A stretch of DNA of 64,000 bases, from the NCBI GenBank assembly GCA_002351705.1, contig DEHC01000069.1, forward strand, positions 1 to 64,000, in the 5' to 3' direction. Positions within the stretch are counted from its first letter, which is position 1. Each line of letters opens with the position of its first letter. Of this stretch, positions 20,466 through 30,252 are shown piece by piece. The notes under the pieces are model-generated. The model did no database searches. It was not told the DNA's origin and was given only the letters and a program-made list of their open reading frames with translations. A program made the position numbers and the translations under genes. This DNA comes from Gammaproteobacteria bacterium UBA2810. Lineage in GTDB: Bacteria > Pseudomonadota > Gammaproteobacteria > Enterobacterales > Succinivibrionaceae.

Positions 20466-21236
20466 TCAGCCTCCTGTGCCTATGCCGAAGCTCGAGACCA
20501 GCGTTCCGATGAGGAGAGACCAGCCGTCCACGAGGACAAAAAGCATCAGCTTGAACGGAAGCGAGATGAGGGCCGGAGACAGCATCATCATACCCATCGC
20601 CATGAGGATGCTCGCTGTGACAAGGTCAATGACAAGGAACGGGAGGAAGAGCATGAAGCCCATCTGGAATGCGGTCTTGAGCTCACTCACCATGAACGCG
20701 GGGATCAGGACCTTGAGCGGGACCTGCTCCGGCGTGTCGGCCTTCTCCCCGGCGTATTCCATGAAGCTGTTGAGGTCCTTGACCCTGGTCTGCTGCAGCA
20801 TGAACTTCCTGAGCGGCTCCTGTGCCTTCTCAAAGGCCTCCTTGGAGGTTATCTGGTCATTGAGGTAGGGCTGCAGCGCCGTGGTGTTCATCTCGTCAAG
20901 CACAGGTGACATGATGAAGAATGTGAGGAAAAGCGCGATTCCGACCAGGATCTGGTTCGAGGGGCTCTGCTGCAGGCCTATCGCCTGGCGGAGGATCCCG
21001 AGGACAACGATGATTCTCGTGAACGAGGTCATCATTATGATGATCGAGGGGAGGAAGGTCAGCATGGTCATCAGGATCAGGACCTGGACCGAAATGCTGT
21101 ACTCCTCCGAGCCGCCTGCGGACTTGGTGACGGTCATCGCGCTCATGCTCAGATCCGCTGCCTGAGAGACTGCAGGCAGCAGCAGAGCGGCAAGAATCAC
21201 GGCAGCTGAAAAGGCCTTTCTGAATAAACCGGACAT
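20466..21236 (-). CDS. fliP: Flagellar export gate protein FliP
   Basis: Core of the export channel, forming the pentameric FliP part of the FliP5Q4R1 complex. The 256-residue product has a cleavable signal peptide (residues 1-25, ending VSQA), the motif [22 protein letters not shown] and the C-terminal [12 protein letters not shown]. The ATG at 21236 is chosen because GGAG stands 6 bases before it. The frame extends upstream into fliO but earlier starts would spoil the signal peptide. Confidence 0.95.
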   Translation of the reverse strand: MSGLFRKAFSAAVILAALLLPAVSQAADLSMSAMTVTKSAGGSEEYSISVQVLILMTMLTFLPSIIIMMTSFTRIIVVLGILRQAIGLQQSPSNQILVGIALFLTFFIMSPVLDEMNTTALQPYLNDQITSKEAFEKAQEPLRKFMLQQTRVKDLNSFMEYAGEKADTPEQVPLKVLIPAFMVSELKTAFQMGFMLFLPFLVIDLVTASILMAMGMMMLSPALISLPFKLMLFVLVDGWSLLIGTLVSSFGIGTGG

Positions 21237-21255
21237 CACTATCTCCATCAACCTG

Positions 21256-21798
21256 TCACTGCTCCTGCTGACCGGCTCCGTTCCCGCTGCCCTGCTGCCC
21301 GCCGTTCTGGCCGCCGGAGAATGACTCAAGGACGCTCCGGAAGGACGGCCTGTCCTGTCTTTCTTTCTCCGGAAGCGGACTGCCTGTATCTGAGCCTTCG
21401 CCGTCCTTCCCTCCGGCCTTGCTGTCCTCAGGCTCGAAGGGCCCAGCGAGGAGTGACATTCCGGACGGGGTTATTCCGACTATGAGCACTCTGTTCATGA
21501 TCTCAACCGCGGCAATCTTGTGTTTGCCGCCGAGCGGAAGGACCTGCAGCACCTTAGGCGCCCCGGCCTTCGCCGATGGCACGAGCTTCAGCTTCCTTGC
21601 GAGGTAGGCGCAGAAGAATATAAGCGCGACGACAAAAACCGAGCTCACGAACCACTCGGCAATGCCGGCAAGCGTCGCAGCGTCCGAATACGGCCCGCCG
21701 GCTGACACGGCGCCTGCGGCAGCTGTCTTTTCCGCTGCCCATGATTCCAGGGAGAGCGCGCCTGCGGCCGCTGCCGCAAGAAACCTTAGCTGTCGCAC
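21256..21798 (-). CDS. fliO: Flagellar assembly protein FliO
   Basis: Bitopic membrane protein that helps assemble FliP pentamers. The 180 residues contain a signal-like N-terminus, a membrane segment (about 48-66) and a short FliO domain with [28 protein letters not shown]. The C-terminal third is low-complexity (Gly, Gln, Asn). It starts with GTG three bases after the fliN stop. Confidence 0.9.
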   Translation of the reverse strand: MRQLRFLAAAAAGALSLESWAAEKTAAAGAVSAGGPYSDAATLAGIAEWFVSSVFVVALIFFCAYLARKLKLVPSAKAGAPKVLQVLPLGGKHKIAAVEIMNRVLIVGITPSGMSLLAGPFEPEDSKAGGKDGEGSDTGSPLPEKERQDRPSFRSVLESFSGGQNGGQQGSGNGAGQQEQ

Positions 21799-21801
21799 GG
21801 C

Positions 21802-22350
21802 TTATCTCAGCTTCTTGATTCTTTCGGTCTGGCTGATGACGTCCGTGAGACGTATGCCGAACTTGTCGTTCACGACCACGACCTCGCCATGGGCAATGAG
21901 CGTTCCGTTGACGAGAACATCAAGCGGCTCTCCTGCGATCCTGTCGAGCTCCACTACCGATCCCTGGTTGAGCTGCAGAAGGCTCCTTATGGGGATCTGC
22001 GAGTGGCCGACCTCCATGGTGATGGTCACCGGTATGTCGAGTATGGCGTCAAGCTTTTCCTGCTGCTTGTGCTTGGCCTCGGCATCCGCGGAGAAGTCCT
22101 CAAGGCGGACATCCTTGGCGCCGGCGGACGGATCGAGGAAATCCTTCTTCTCCTCGCCGGTCATCCCCACGTCATTGAGGATGTCGTCAACTGATGACTG
22201 CGACGAGGAGCCGTCTCCCCCCGGCTGCGACTGTACTGACGCCAGAATGTCGTCAGGCGACTCGCTCTCGGATTTCTGCTTGGCCTCCGCATCATGCTGC
22301 TCACTAAGCGCGGCCGCCCAGGCAGCGGCCATATCGTCCTGATCAGTCAT
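21802..22350 (-). CDS. fliN: Flagellar motor switch protein FliN
   Basis: C-ring component that, with FliM, forms the rotor switch and docks the FliH export complex. The C-terminal SpoA domain (about 100-180) includes ILDIPVTITMEVG, IRSLLQLNQGSVVELDR and the terminal segment KFGIRLTDVIS. The preceding 100 residues are acidic and longer than in enterobacterial FliN (182 against about 137 residues). AAGGAGG stands 5 bases before the ATG. Confidence 0.96.
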   Translation of the reverse strand: MTDQDDMAAAWAAALSEQHDAEAKQKSESESPDDILASVQSQPGGDGSSSQSSVDDILNDVGMTGEEKKDFLDPSAGAKDVRLEDFSADAEAKHKQQEKLDAILDIPVTITMEVGHSQIPIRSLLQLNQGSVVELDRIAGEPLDVLVNGTLIAHGEVVVVNDKFGIRLTDVISQTERIKKLR

Positions 22351-22391
22351 ATAACCTCCTTGTTTGATCCGGCTGCCCTGCCAGGCACTGC

Positions 22392-23483
22392 CTACTCTGC
22401 GTCACCGATGCTTCTCTCGACGTCATCATCGTCGCCGGAGCTGTCAATATGCTCCCCGCGCCTTGTGATAAGCGCAAGCTTGCTCTTGACCGACGCCGGC
22501 CTCTGTATGATTCTTGAAATCTTCAGGGCGTAGTTGTCTTTGACACGCCCGAGCTTCGCCCTGTAGCTCGGCAGATCCTCCGCGTAGACGAGGAGCGAGT
22601 CAGGCATGTCCACCTTGATGATGTCGCCGGGCTCCAGGTTGATAATCTGCCGGAGCGAGAGCTTTTTCTGGAGGAGCTGCGCCGTGAGCTTGATCTTCAC
22701 GTCCATGATCTCCTCATGGAGCGCCTTGCTCCAGCGCTCGTCGGTGTCACCCTGATCGCTCTGCACTCCGGTGTCGAGAAGCTCCCTTATCGGCTCGATC
22801 ATCGAGTACGGCATGGCGACGTGGAAGTCTCCGCTTCCTCCGTCGAGCTCGATGTGGAAGTAGCTTACGACGATAATCTCGGTAGGGCTCACGATATTGG
22901 CCATCGCCGGGTTGACCTCGCTGTCGAGGTACTCGAAGTCAACATCCATCACGAGCCCCCAGGACTCCTTGTAGTCGCCGAAGATGATGCGGAGAAGGAG
23001 CTGTATGACTCGCCTCTCTGTCGGGGTGAACTCGCGTCCCTCAATCTTCGAATGGAATCTGCCGTTGCCGCCGAAATAGTTGTCCACGAGGCTGAATACG
23101 AGCCTTGCCTCGACCGTGATGAGGGCTGTTCCCTTGAGCGGCTTGAAATGGACCATGTTGAGGCTCGTAGGCACGAAGAGCGTATGGACATACTCACCGA
23201 ACTTGAGCATCTTGACGCCCTGCACCTCGACTTCGGCCTGGCGGCGCAGCATATTGAAGAGGCTGATGCGGAGGTGCCTCGCGAAGCGCTCGTTGATGAG
23301 CTCCAGGGTCGGCATGTGTCCGCGGACAATACGCTCCTGGCTCAGGAAGTCATAGGCGGCTACCTTCTCTCCGTCCTGGCTGGAGGCCGCCTGTTTCTGG
23401 CTCTCGTCATCTGAGCCCGCGTCGCTGTTGAGAAGCGCGTCAATTTCGTCCTGCGACAGGACTTCTGACATGTCATCAGCCAC
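22392..23483 (-). CDS. fliM: Flagellar motor switch protein FliM
   Basis: Middle protein of the C-ring; its N-terminal segment binds phosphorylated CheY to reverse rotation. The CheY-binding motif LSQDEIDALL is at residues 9-18. The middle CheC-like domain and C-terminal SpoA domain are complete (363 residues). The start is a GTG at 23483 with GGAGG 5 bases upstream; the ATG four codons later is too far from that site. It follows fliL by 9 bases. Confidence 0.97.
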   Translation of the reverse strand: MADDMSEVLSQDEIDALLNSDAGSDDESQKQAASSQDGEKVAAYDFLSQERIVRGHMPTLELINERFARHLRISLFNMLRRQAEVEVQGVKMLKFGEYVHTLFVPTSLNMVHFKPLKGTALITVEARLVFSLVDNYFGGNGRFHSKIEGREFTPTERRVIQLLLRIIFGDYKESWGLVMDVDFEYLDSEVNPAMANIVSPTEIIVVSYFHIELDGGSGDFHVAMPYSMIEPIRELLDTGVQSDQGDTDERWSKALHEEIMDVKIKLTAQLLQKKLSLRQIINLEPGDIIKVDMPDSLLVYAEDLPSYRAKLGRVKDNYALKISRIIQRPASVKSKLALITRRGEHIDSSGDDDDVERSIGDAE

Positions 23484-23492
23484 TGAAGCCTC

Positions 23493-24014
23493 CTACTTGA
23501 CAACCAGAGCAGTGAAGAACATGCGGTTGAGGAGAGGATCGCCGGCGACGGTCTGGACTTTGGTCCTTGCGGCCTCAAGGGCCTTCTTCCTCATCTCCTC
23601 GCGGCCGGCAGCGGTCTGCAGCGCCTCGAATCCGGTCGCGTCAAGAACGCCGAAGACAGCGCTCCGTATGAGCGGAAGATGGTGCTGCGCAAGATCGAGG
23701 TTCTTCTGCCCGGTTACCTCGAAGGCGACCCGGATCTGTACTATCCTGCTGCGTCTCCCGTCCCTGACGGAAAAGGTGAAGGCCTCCGGATCCGAGATGA
23801 ACATGGTCTCGGTGTCGGCAGGCTGCGCGGCCTTAGCCTCCTCCGCGCCGGCCTCAGCCCCTTCCTTGGGCTCAGATGATCCTTTCATCAGGAAAAAGCC
23901 GGCGGCGCCGCCTCCGAGAAGGAGGACGAGGGCGATGATTATTATGAGCTTTTTCTTCCTTCCGGCGCTCTCGCCGTTAAGCTTCAGCTTCGCTCCGCTC
24001 TTCTCGTCTGCCAT
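23493..24014 (-). CDS. fliL: Flagellar basal-body protein FliL
   Basis: Single-pass inner-membrane protein that surrounds and supports the stators. The 173 residues contain a lysine-rich cytoplasmic tail, a membrane helix (about 21-43) and a periplasmic SPFH-like domain ending in LLNRMFFTALVVK. An alanine/glutamate-rich linker follows the membrane helix. It lies 16 bases after fliK. Confidence 0.93.
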   Translation of the reverse strand: MADEKSGAKLKLNGESAGRKKKLIIIIALVLLLGGGAAGFFLMKGSSEPKEGAEAGAEEAKAAQPADTETMFISDPEAFTFSVRDGRRSRIVQIRVAFEVTGQKNLDLAQHHLPLIRSAVFGVLDATGFEALQTAAGREEMRKKALEAARTKVQTVAGDPLLNRMFFTALVVK

Positions 24015-24030
24015 ACATCATTCCCAATCA

Positions 24031-25833
24031 TCAGGCGTAATAATCAACCCCGGAGCTGCCGGACTTAATCCGGATCTCCGGCGCGGCTTCCGTGAGGCCG
24101 GCGTCATCGCTTCCGGAGCCCCTGAGGCCGCCGGTTCCCTGCACTCTGAAAGTGCTCCTGAACGCGCCCCTTTCGCTTCCGGTGTCCCGTCCGCTGCCGA
24201 ACGCGCTGTTTCCGGCATCGGCGCTTGCCCCGCTGTCGCCATCGAGCGTTATTCCAGAGCCCTGGAGGCTCTCGCGGAGCTTCGGCATGGTATCCTGCAG
24301 GAGCTGCGCCGTATCCTGCCGCTCGGCAATTATAGCAACTTTGGCATGAGTTCTGTCTTTCATTTCAAGGTGAATGTGAAGTCTGCCCATGCCCTCGGGC
24401 GAAAGATGGATATCAGCATCAGAGAGGTTCCGCGAGATCATGGCTGAGACGCGCTCGGACATGCCGCTCCCGCGTGACGATGCATCAGTCATGAGGAGGG
24501 GCCTCGAGAGGACGTCCATCGGGTTCTGCTGGGACTGGCCCTGCACTGCGGAGCGGACCTGCGCCGCTGACTGAAGCGCCCCCAGATCGAATCCTCCTCC
24601 GAAGGAGCTTCCGGCCGTATGCCCGGGAACAGCTGATGACGCATCGGCGCCCTGGATGATCCTGCTGAACAGGCCGGTATCCCTGAGGCGGGAATCAGAG
24701 AGAAGAGTCTCATCCCTCTTGGGGTACTCCTTGTTCTCACCGGTTCCGCTTTCTTCCCCGGACTGCTCTCCTGAGTCTTCGTAGCCGGAAGTCTCTCCAG
24801 TTTCTGCTGAGGCCTCTCCGCCAGTTTCACCTGATGAGGCATCCCTGGTCTGTCCCGCCTGAGCTGCAGCTCCGGGCTTTGCCTTGAATTCCCTGTGGAG
24901 CAGTGTGTATATGGAATCAGCAGCCCCGGTGCCGGTTGATGCAGGCTGACCTGCGGAAAGAGCTGTGTCGGCGCTGTCACTGGGTCCTGACCTGGATGCT
25001 GCTGGTTCATCCGGGATCTGAATTCCGCTGTTCCTCTCCTGAGCTCCGTGAGCAGACGCGAAATTCACCCCATCCGCTGCCGCCTGAGTCCTGCGCCGCG
25101 CGGCAGTCCTGTCCCGAATGGAATCTTCTGTCTCTGCAGTGTCCTGAGCCACATAGGTCTGAACTCCGGCAGAGTTTTCTGCATCCTCTGGGATTTCCTC
25201 GCTGACGGAATCCTCCGCCTGCTCACCGGCTGTGGTTTTATCTGCCGAAATTTCTGAGAATTTGCCTGCGACGCCGACATCAGGAGTTCTGATTTCCCTA
25301 TCAGTCACGCCTGAGGGGCCGTTGGCCTGGAAGCCATCTCCTTCGGACACAGCTTTGGTGTCAGGAATGTCTGCCGGCGCAGCGGCAGGCTGGATCAAAT
25401 CTTCCTGAGCGGGAGATGCTGTCTCAGCCATAGCCACGTCTGCGGGAACTGCTGGATCTTCCTCTTCAGGGGCCTCGTCAGTCTCCTCGTCATCCTTAAC
25501 TGGCCTTTCTTTTTCCGGGAGAGCCGATAATACGTCGTTTTTTTCGGAAAGCGACGCATCACCGCTCTCGGATGCAGTGAGGACGGCAAGGAGCTCCGAG
25601 GGGCTCTGCTCTTCCGGCCCTCTGTCCTCAGGCTTCCGGCTCTCCAGGGCGTAATCAGGAAAGTTATTCTTTACCTGGGCTGAGTCCCCTGCGGCAGGCT
25701 CCGAGAGCGCCTCCAGGCTTTCCGAAAAGTCAGGAAGGAGCTCCGAGCCGTCACCGCCCGCCTTTGCCGGGGCTTTTCCGGACATTGTATCCTGTGATTT
25801 CACCCTCACAGCGCAGTCAACAGATGCAGACAT
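24031..25833 (-). CDS. fliK: Flagellar hook-length control protein FliK
   Basis: Secreted molecular ruler that ends hook growth by acting on FlhB. The start is the ATG at 25833 with GGAGG 8 bases upstream, giving 600 residues; the frame remains open for 69 codons upstream, across the sigma-54 promoter, and that part is not expected to be translated. Residues 1-460 are disordered, rich in Ser, Glu, Ala and Pro. The conserved hook-length domain lies at about 468-540 (LSPEGMGRLHIHLEM, then the TAQLLQDTMPKLRESL helix). First gene of fliKLMNOPQR-flhB. Confidence 0.88.
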   Translation of the reverse strand: MSASVDCAVRVKSQDTMSGKAPAKAGGDGSELLPDFSESLEALSEPAAGDSAQVKNNFPDYALESRKPEDRGPEEQSPSELLAVLTASESGDASLSEKNDVLSALPEKERPVKDDEETDEAPEEEDPAVPADVAMAETASPAQEDLIQPAAAPADIPDTKAVSEGDGFQANGPSGVTDREIRTPDVGVAGKFSEISADKTTAGEQAEDSVSEEIPEDAENSAGVQTYVAQDTAETEDSIRDRTAARRRTQAAADGVNFASAHGAQERNSGIQIPDEPAASRSGPSDSADTALSAGQPASTGTGAADSIYTLLHREFKAKPGAAAQAGQTRDASSGETGGEASAETGETSGYEDSGEQSGEESGTGENKEYPKRDETLLSDSRLRDTGLFSRIIQGADASSAVPGHTAGSSFGGGFDLGALQSAAQVRSAVQGQSQQNPMDVLSRPLLMTDASSRGSGMSERVSAMISRNLSDADIHLSPEGMGRLHIHLEMKDRTHAKVAIIAERQDTAQLLQDTMPKLRESLQGSGITLDGDSGASADAGNSAFGSGRDTGSERGAFRSTFRVQGTGGLRGSGSDDAGLTEAAPEIRIKSGSSGVDYYA

Positions 25834-25874
25834 CAGCACCCCCTCCAGACAGAAAAACAGATTTCGGTAATTAA

Positions 25875-25890
25875 AGCAAACAGCATGCCA
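25875..25890 (-). promoter_or_regulatory. Sigma-54 promoter of the fliK operon
   Basis: TGGCATGCTGTTTGCT on the minus strand fits the -24/-12 consensus TGGCAYG-N4-TTGCW with correct spacing. It lies in the 178-base fliJ-fliK gap; the predicted start is near 25864, about 30 bases before the fliK ATG. RpoN control of this operon is known for polar flagella in Vibrio and Pseudomonas. Confidence 0.85.
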
Positions 25891-26011
25891 GCATCTGTAC
25901 AGAAAAACGTCACAGGAATCATTGGAAAGACAGGATCTGGATCGGTTTATGTCAGCCCGCCGTCGTCCGGAGTGACTGCAGAGGAGTGGATCAGAGCCTG
26001 ACGGAACTGCG

Positions 26012-26482
26012 TCAGCACTCTTCCTCCCCTGAGGCCCCATCCTCAGTCCTGAGCCTCCGCATGAAGGAGTTGAGCGCGGCCTCGTCGGATGCTTTCTGCT
26101 CCTTTTTCATCTCGGCGATCCGCTCCCTTTCCCTCTGCTTCTCAAGGAGTGTCTCGAGGGCTTTTCTCCGGCCCTTCACCGCAAGCCATTTCTCCCGGTA
26201 TTTCTCTGCCTGATCACGCGCGGTCCGGAGTACCTGAGTCTGCGACTCGGCAGCTCCGTCAAGCTTGTCGATGAAGGCGTTGTAATGGGCAAGCTGGGCG
26301 CTGTCCATGCCTGCGGCGCCCTCCTCCGTAAGCCTCTCCGTATAGCTTTCCCTGAATCCGTTCAGCGCGTCGAGCTGCTGCTCGGCGAAGGCGGCATCGC
26401 CTGTTGCCTTCGCGAAAAGCTTCCTCGCGAGCTCCTCCTCCTCTGCCACCCGCTCGATAAGCAGCTCTATTGCCCTGCTCAT
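26012..26482 (-). CDS. fliJ: Flagellar export chaperone FliJ
   Basis: Cytoplasmic coiled-coil protein that inserts into the FliI hexamer and couples it to FlhA. The 156 residues are nearly all charged helix ([29 protein letters not shown]) without hydrophobic stretches. It overlaps the fliI stop by four bases. Sequence identity in this family is low, so the call rests on length, helix pattern and position. Confidence 0.85.
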   Translation of the reverse strand: MSRAIELLIERVAEEEELARKLFAKATGDAAFAEQQLDALNGFRESYTERLTEEGAAGMDSAQLAHYNAFIDKLDGAAESQTQVLRTARDQAEKYREKWLAVKGRRKALETLLEKQRERERIAEMKKEQKASDEAALNSFMRRLRTEDGASGEEEC

Positions 26483-27813
26483 CTGCCGGCGCCTATCGTC
26501 TCACCGAGCGACAGCAGGCCCTTGAGCGACGAGTCAAAGGTAATCACATCCTTCATGCCCTGCTGCAGGTAGCCGTCGATCACCGGCCTTGCCGCGATGG
26601 CAAGGTCAATCCTCGGATCCGCGCCTTTCTGGTAGGCGCCGATCGAAATGAGATCCTTGTTCTGCTCGTAGAGCGAGTAGCACTGCCTCACAGACCTCGC
26701 GATCTTCATCTGCTCGGGGCTCACCACCATAGGCATGACACGGCTTATGGACTTCTCGATGTCAATCGCCGGGTAATGCCCGGAGTCAGCGAGGGCACGG
26801 GAGAGGACGATATGTCCGTCGAGGATGGCGCGCGAGGCGTCCGCTATGGGGTCCTGCAGATCGTCGCCCTCGGTGAGCACCGTGAAGAACGCCGTGATTG
26901 AGCCCTGGCTGCCGCCGCCGTTTCCGGCGCGCTCCACGAGCGCGGGGAGCCTCGCGAATACCGAAGGAGGGTAGCCCTTGGTCGCAGGCGGCTCGCCGAC
27001 GGCGAGCGCAATCTCTCTCTGGGCCTGGGCGTAGCGGGTGAGGGAGTCCATGAGGAGGAGTACATCCTTCCCCTGATCCCGGAAATACTCAGCGCAGGAA
27101 AGCGCGGTCTCGCAGCCCTTGAGGCGCATGAGGGGCGAGGCGTCAGCAGGCGCCGCGATGACGACAGCCCGCTTCCGGCCCTCGGGCCCGAGGATGTCCT
27201 CGATGAACTCCTTCACCTCTCGACCACGCTCGCCGATGAGCCCGACGACCGAGACATCCGCGGACGATCCACGGGTCATCATGCCGAGAAGCACTGACTT
27301 TCCTACGCCGGAGCCGGCGAAAAGACCCATACGCTGCCCCTTGCCGACCGTGATTATTCCATTGATTGCCCTGACGCCGACGTCCAGGGGCTCCGTGATC
27401 TTGCGCCTTGCGAGCGGGTTGAGGTGCTTCGAGGGAGGTGCGGCCCTGAGGACTCCCGTAATGGGCCCCTCTCCGTCAATCGGCTCCCCGATGCCGTTAA
27501 GGACCCTGCCGAGAAGGCCGTTCCCCAGGGGGAGCGATGCCTCTCCCGAAACCGGTACAACCATTGCCCCGGGGACTACTCCCTCCATGTCGCCGCTTGG
27601 CATCAGGTAAAGCCTTCCTCCGGAGAAGCCGACCACCTCGGCGTCAAGGCTCCCGTTCATGGTCTCGACGCGGCAGAGCGAGCCGACTGCGGCCCGGCAG
27701 CCGACCGCCTCGAGCGTGAGCCCGACGACCCTCACGAGCCTCCCAGCAACCGCGGGGCCCGGCGATGCCTCCCCGGTCTTCCATGACGCTATCCGTTCGG
27801 AAAGGGACCTCAT
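26479..27813 (-). CDS. fliI: Flagellum-specific ATPase FliI
   Basis: ATPase of the flagellar export apparatus, related to F1 beta. The 444 residues include the P-loop GSGVGKS (Lys172), the Walker B region [25 protein letters not shown], and the ATPase signature [11 protein letters not shown]. Start and stop overlap fliH and fliJ respectively, so the three are coupled. Confidence 0.97.
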   Translation of the reverse strand: MRSLSERIASWKTGEASPGPAVAGRLVRVVGLTLEAVGCRAAVGSLCRVETMNGSLDAEVVGFSGGRLYLMPSGDMEGVVPGAMVVPVSGEASLPLGNGLLGRVLNGIGEPIDGEGPITGVLRAAPPSKHLNPLARRKITEPLDVGVRAINGIITVGKGQRMGLFAGSGVGKSVLLGMMTRGSSADVSVVGLIGERGREVKEFIEDILGPEGRKRAVVIAAPADASPLMRLKGCETALSCAEYFRDQGKDVLLLMDSLTRYAQAQREIALAVGEPPATKGYPPSVFARLPALVERAGNGGGSQGSITAFFTVLTEGDDLQDPIADASRAILDGHIVLSRALADSGHYPAIDIEKSISRVMPMVVSPEQMKIARSVRQCYSLYEQNKDLISIGAYQKGADPRIDLAIAARPVIDGYLQQGMKDVITFDSSLKGLLSLGETIGAGR

Positions 27814-29075
27814 CAGTCATTTCCTCCGGAATTCTCGTTCACGAACCTTTCTATAACGGCGTCAATCCTCTCGGAGAGCTTCCAGTCGACGCTTGAGCTC
27901 CCCGAGTCAATCCTTATGTCGCCGTCAGCGACTGACGCGTCGGAGACCACCTTCCAGCCGAGGTCCTTAAGCGACTCATCAGGCATGAGCTTAAGGAGCT
28001 CCGCTGCGTCAGCTGGGCTCAGCATGACCGTAACGCCCTCTTTTGTCGAGGGAAGCGCCGCAACGGCAGTGTGGAGGGACTTCGCGAGGAAGGAGGGAAC
28101 CCTTGCCTCCCTCTCGAGGAAAGCCCTGGCGATTCTCGCGACCACCTGGAGGAGGTCCTTCTCTATCGACTCGCTGACGAGCTCCAGGGGCTTCCCGAGC
28201 CTCTCCGCAAGAGCGGCGAACTTCGCCTTCTCCTCCTCAACCGCTGCGGCGCCGTCGGCTACTCCGGCCTGATATCCCTCGTCGTGTCCGCTTTTGAGGC
28301 CCTCCTCATGACCGGCGGCGAGGCCTTCCTCATGCCCCTTGTCAAATCCGGCCTTCTGCCCCTCGGCAAAGCCGTCGTCATAGGCGCCCTTCCGGATCTC
28401 CTCGAGCTCCGCAAGCGTGATGCAGGGGACCTCGTTTCGCTCGCGCGCCTCAGCCTCCTCCTTCTTTCTCCGCTCCTCAGCAAGCCCTTTCTCGTACCAG
28501 CCTTCCTCGTAGCCGAAGACGTTGGACTTGAGACCGGCATCTTCACCGTGAGTCGAAGGCTGCTCCTGCTGAGGTACGGTCTCCCCATCCGCAGCGCCGT
28601 CAGGCGGAAGTCCGGCTCCCTGCCCAGCATCACCGCCTGCTTCAGGCTGCTCCGGTGTGCCGGCATCAGTTTCTGCATCCGTGCCGTCATCAGACACAAA
28701 GGGATTAGGCGAGCTGAATGCGGAATAATGGTAGCGGCTGCCGCCTGGGCCGTCATCCTCGATTACGACCGACTCATCATCGGAAAAGGGGGAGACTCTC
28801 GAGACTTTGCGCTTTTTTCCGGAGGATGCCCCCGCTCTCCGGGGAGGATTTTCTGCAGCGGGATCGGGGGACAGAGGCTCCTCAGGGGCCGCCTGCTGCG
28901 GTGAAGGTGCTGCAGGATCAGCTGGCGTCACGTCCTCAGGCGTCTCCCCAAAGCCCGGGAAAAGGCTTCCGAGCCCCTCGAGGCCGCCTTCATCAGCGGC
29001 CTGCGCACCGTCAAGCGGCTCCATGGCCTTTGCGCCGAGAAACGTTGAGCCGCCGCGGTTCCTTCCTGATGCCAT
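27813..29075 (-). CDS. fliH: Flagellar assembly protein FliH, with long N-terminal extension
   Basis: Regulator that binds FliI and delivers it to the C-ring. The 420 residues are much longer than the usual 230-280. The first 200 or so are acidic, proline- and glycine-rich and look disordered. The typical FliH glycine repeat ([19 protein letters not shown] and on, GxxxG pattern) spans about 229-275. The C-terminal domain (about 290-420) matches the V-ATPase-E-like region ending in [16 protein letters not shown] precedes the ATG. Confidence 0.92.
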   Translation of the reverse strand: MASGRNRGGSTFLGAKAMEPLDGAQAADEGGLEGLGSLFPGFGETPEDVTPADPAAPSPQQAAPEEPLSPDPAAENPPRRAGASSGKKRKVSRVSPFSDDESVVIEDDGPGGSRYHYSAFSSPNPFVSDDGTDAETDAGTPEQPEAGGDAGQGAGLPPDGAADGETVPQQEQPSTHGEDAGLKSNVFGYEEGWYEKGLAEERRKKEEAEARERNEVPCITLAELEEIRKGAYDDGFAEGQKAGFDKGHEEGLAAGHEEGLKSGHDEGYQAGVADGAAAVEEEKAKFAALAERLGKPLELVSESIEKDLLQVVARIARAFLEREARVPSFLAKSLHTAVAALPSTKEGVTVMLSPADAAELLKLMPDESLKDLGWKVVSDASVADGDIRIDSGSSSVDWKLSERIDAVIERFVNENSGGND

Positions 29076-29124
29076 TTTCCGAATACCTCCGCCGGCTCAG
29101 ATCCGGTGAAAAACGATGCAAATG

Positions 29125-30252
29125 CTAGACGAAGCTCTCGCCGCCGGCGCTGCCGAGCATGATCTGTCCGGCGTCCGCGAGCTTTCTCGCCGTCGAGAGG
29201 ATATCCTTCTGCGCTGCCTCCACATCGCTGACGCGGATAGGTCCCATCGCCTGGAGATCCTCCTTGAACATCTCCGCCGAGCGCTTTGACATGTTCTTGA
29301 AAAACTTGTCCTTGAGCGCGTCGTCGCAGCCCTTGAGGGCCTTCTGCAGCATCTCGGGCTGAACCTCGCGGAGGAGCGTCTGTATGCTCCTGTCGTCGAC
29401 ATCGATGAGATCGTCGAAGACGAACATGAGATCCTGGATCTTCTGCCCTACCTCCTCGTCGTTCTCCCTGATTGAGTCCATGAGGGGCCCTTCGATGCTG
29501 GTGTCAAGGTAGTTCATGATGGAGGCCGCGGCCTTGAGCCCGCCCATCCTCGCGGCATGGGTTCCGGCAGAGCCGGCAAACTGCTTCTCCATAATCTCGT
29601 TCAGCTCCTGCAGGGCTGCCGGCTGGACTTCCTCGAGGCTCGCTATTCGCATGATGAGATCAAGCCTGACCTTCTCGGGGAACTGCGAGAGGATGTCCGC
29701 GGACTGCTCCGGATCGAGGTAGCTCAGCACGATGGTCTGGATCTGCGGGTGCTCGTTCTTGATGATATGGGCAACCTGCCTCGCGTCCATCCACTTGAGG
29801 GAGTCAAGGCCGTGAGCGCCGGATCCCTTGATGATCTGCTCGACCAGGTTTCCGGCCTTGTCCTCGCCGAGGGCTGCGACGAGGGCCTTCCTGACGAAGT
29901 CCTCCGAGCCTACGCCGATGCTGGAGTACTTCTGGATGTTGTCAATGAAAAGCTTGTGCACCGCCATGACCTTGTCATGGTTGAAGTCCGACATGGAGGC
30001 CATCTCCATGCCGAGGCGCTGAACCTCCTTCGGCTCCAGGTGGCGGAAGATCTCCGCGGCGTCCTCCTCGTTGAGGCTCAGCATGAGGACCGCGGCCTTT
30101 TCCATGCCGGTCATCTTGGAGACCATCTGTCGCTGCTCTTCAGTGAGCTCCATGACAGGATTGCCGGAAAGGCCTCCGGAGATTGCAGGTGCCGCGGGCT
30201 TCTGGGCAGCCGGAGCAGTAGCGCCGGCCTGGCTGTTCTGATTGTCGCTCAT
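29125..30252 (-). CDS. fliG: Flagellar motor switch protein FliG
   Basis: C-ring protein that mounts on FliF and contacts the stator MotA. The 375-residue chain has an N-terminal FliF-binding domain (MEKAAVLMLSLNEEDAAEIFRHLEPKEVQ), the middle EHPQ motif (KNEHPQIQTIVLSYL), and a C-terminal domain with the charged torque helix (DDRSIQTLLREVQPEMLQKALKG). A proline/alanine-rich leader of about 30 residues precedes the usual start. Its ATG overlaps the fliF stop. Confidence 0.97.
   Translation of the reverse strand: MSDNQNSQAGATAPAAQKPAAPAISGGLSGNPVMELTEEQRQMVSKMTGMEKAAVLMLSLNEEDAAEIFRHLEPKEVQRLGMEMASMSDFNHDKVMAVHKLFIDNIQKYSSIGVGSEDFVRKALVAALGEDKAGNLVEQIIKGSGAHGLDSLKWMDARQVAHIIKNEHPQIQTIVLSYLDPEQSADILSQFPEKVRLDLIMRIASLEEVQPAALQELNEIMEKQFAGSAGTHAARMGGLKAAASIMNYLDTSIEGPLMDSIRENDEEVGQKIQDLMFVFDDLIDVDDRSIQTLLREVQPEMLQKALKGCDDALKDKFFKNMSKRSAEMFKEDLQAMGPIRVSDVEAAQKDILSTARKLADAGQIMLGSAGGESFV

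Noticed and set aside
25834..26040. 69-codon N-terminal extension of FliK
   Set aside because: It crosses the sigma-54 promoter, has no homology or ribosome site, and the ATG at 25833 has a good GGAGG.
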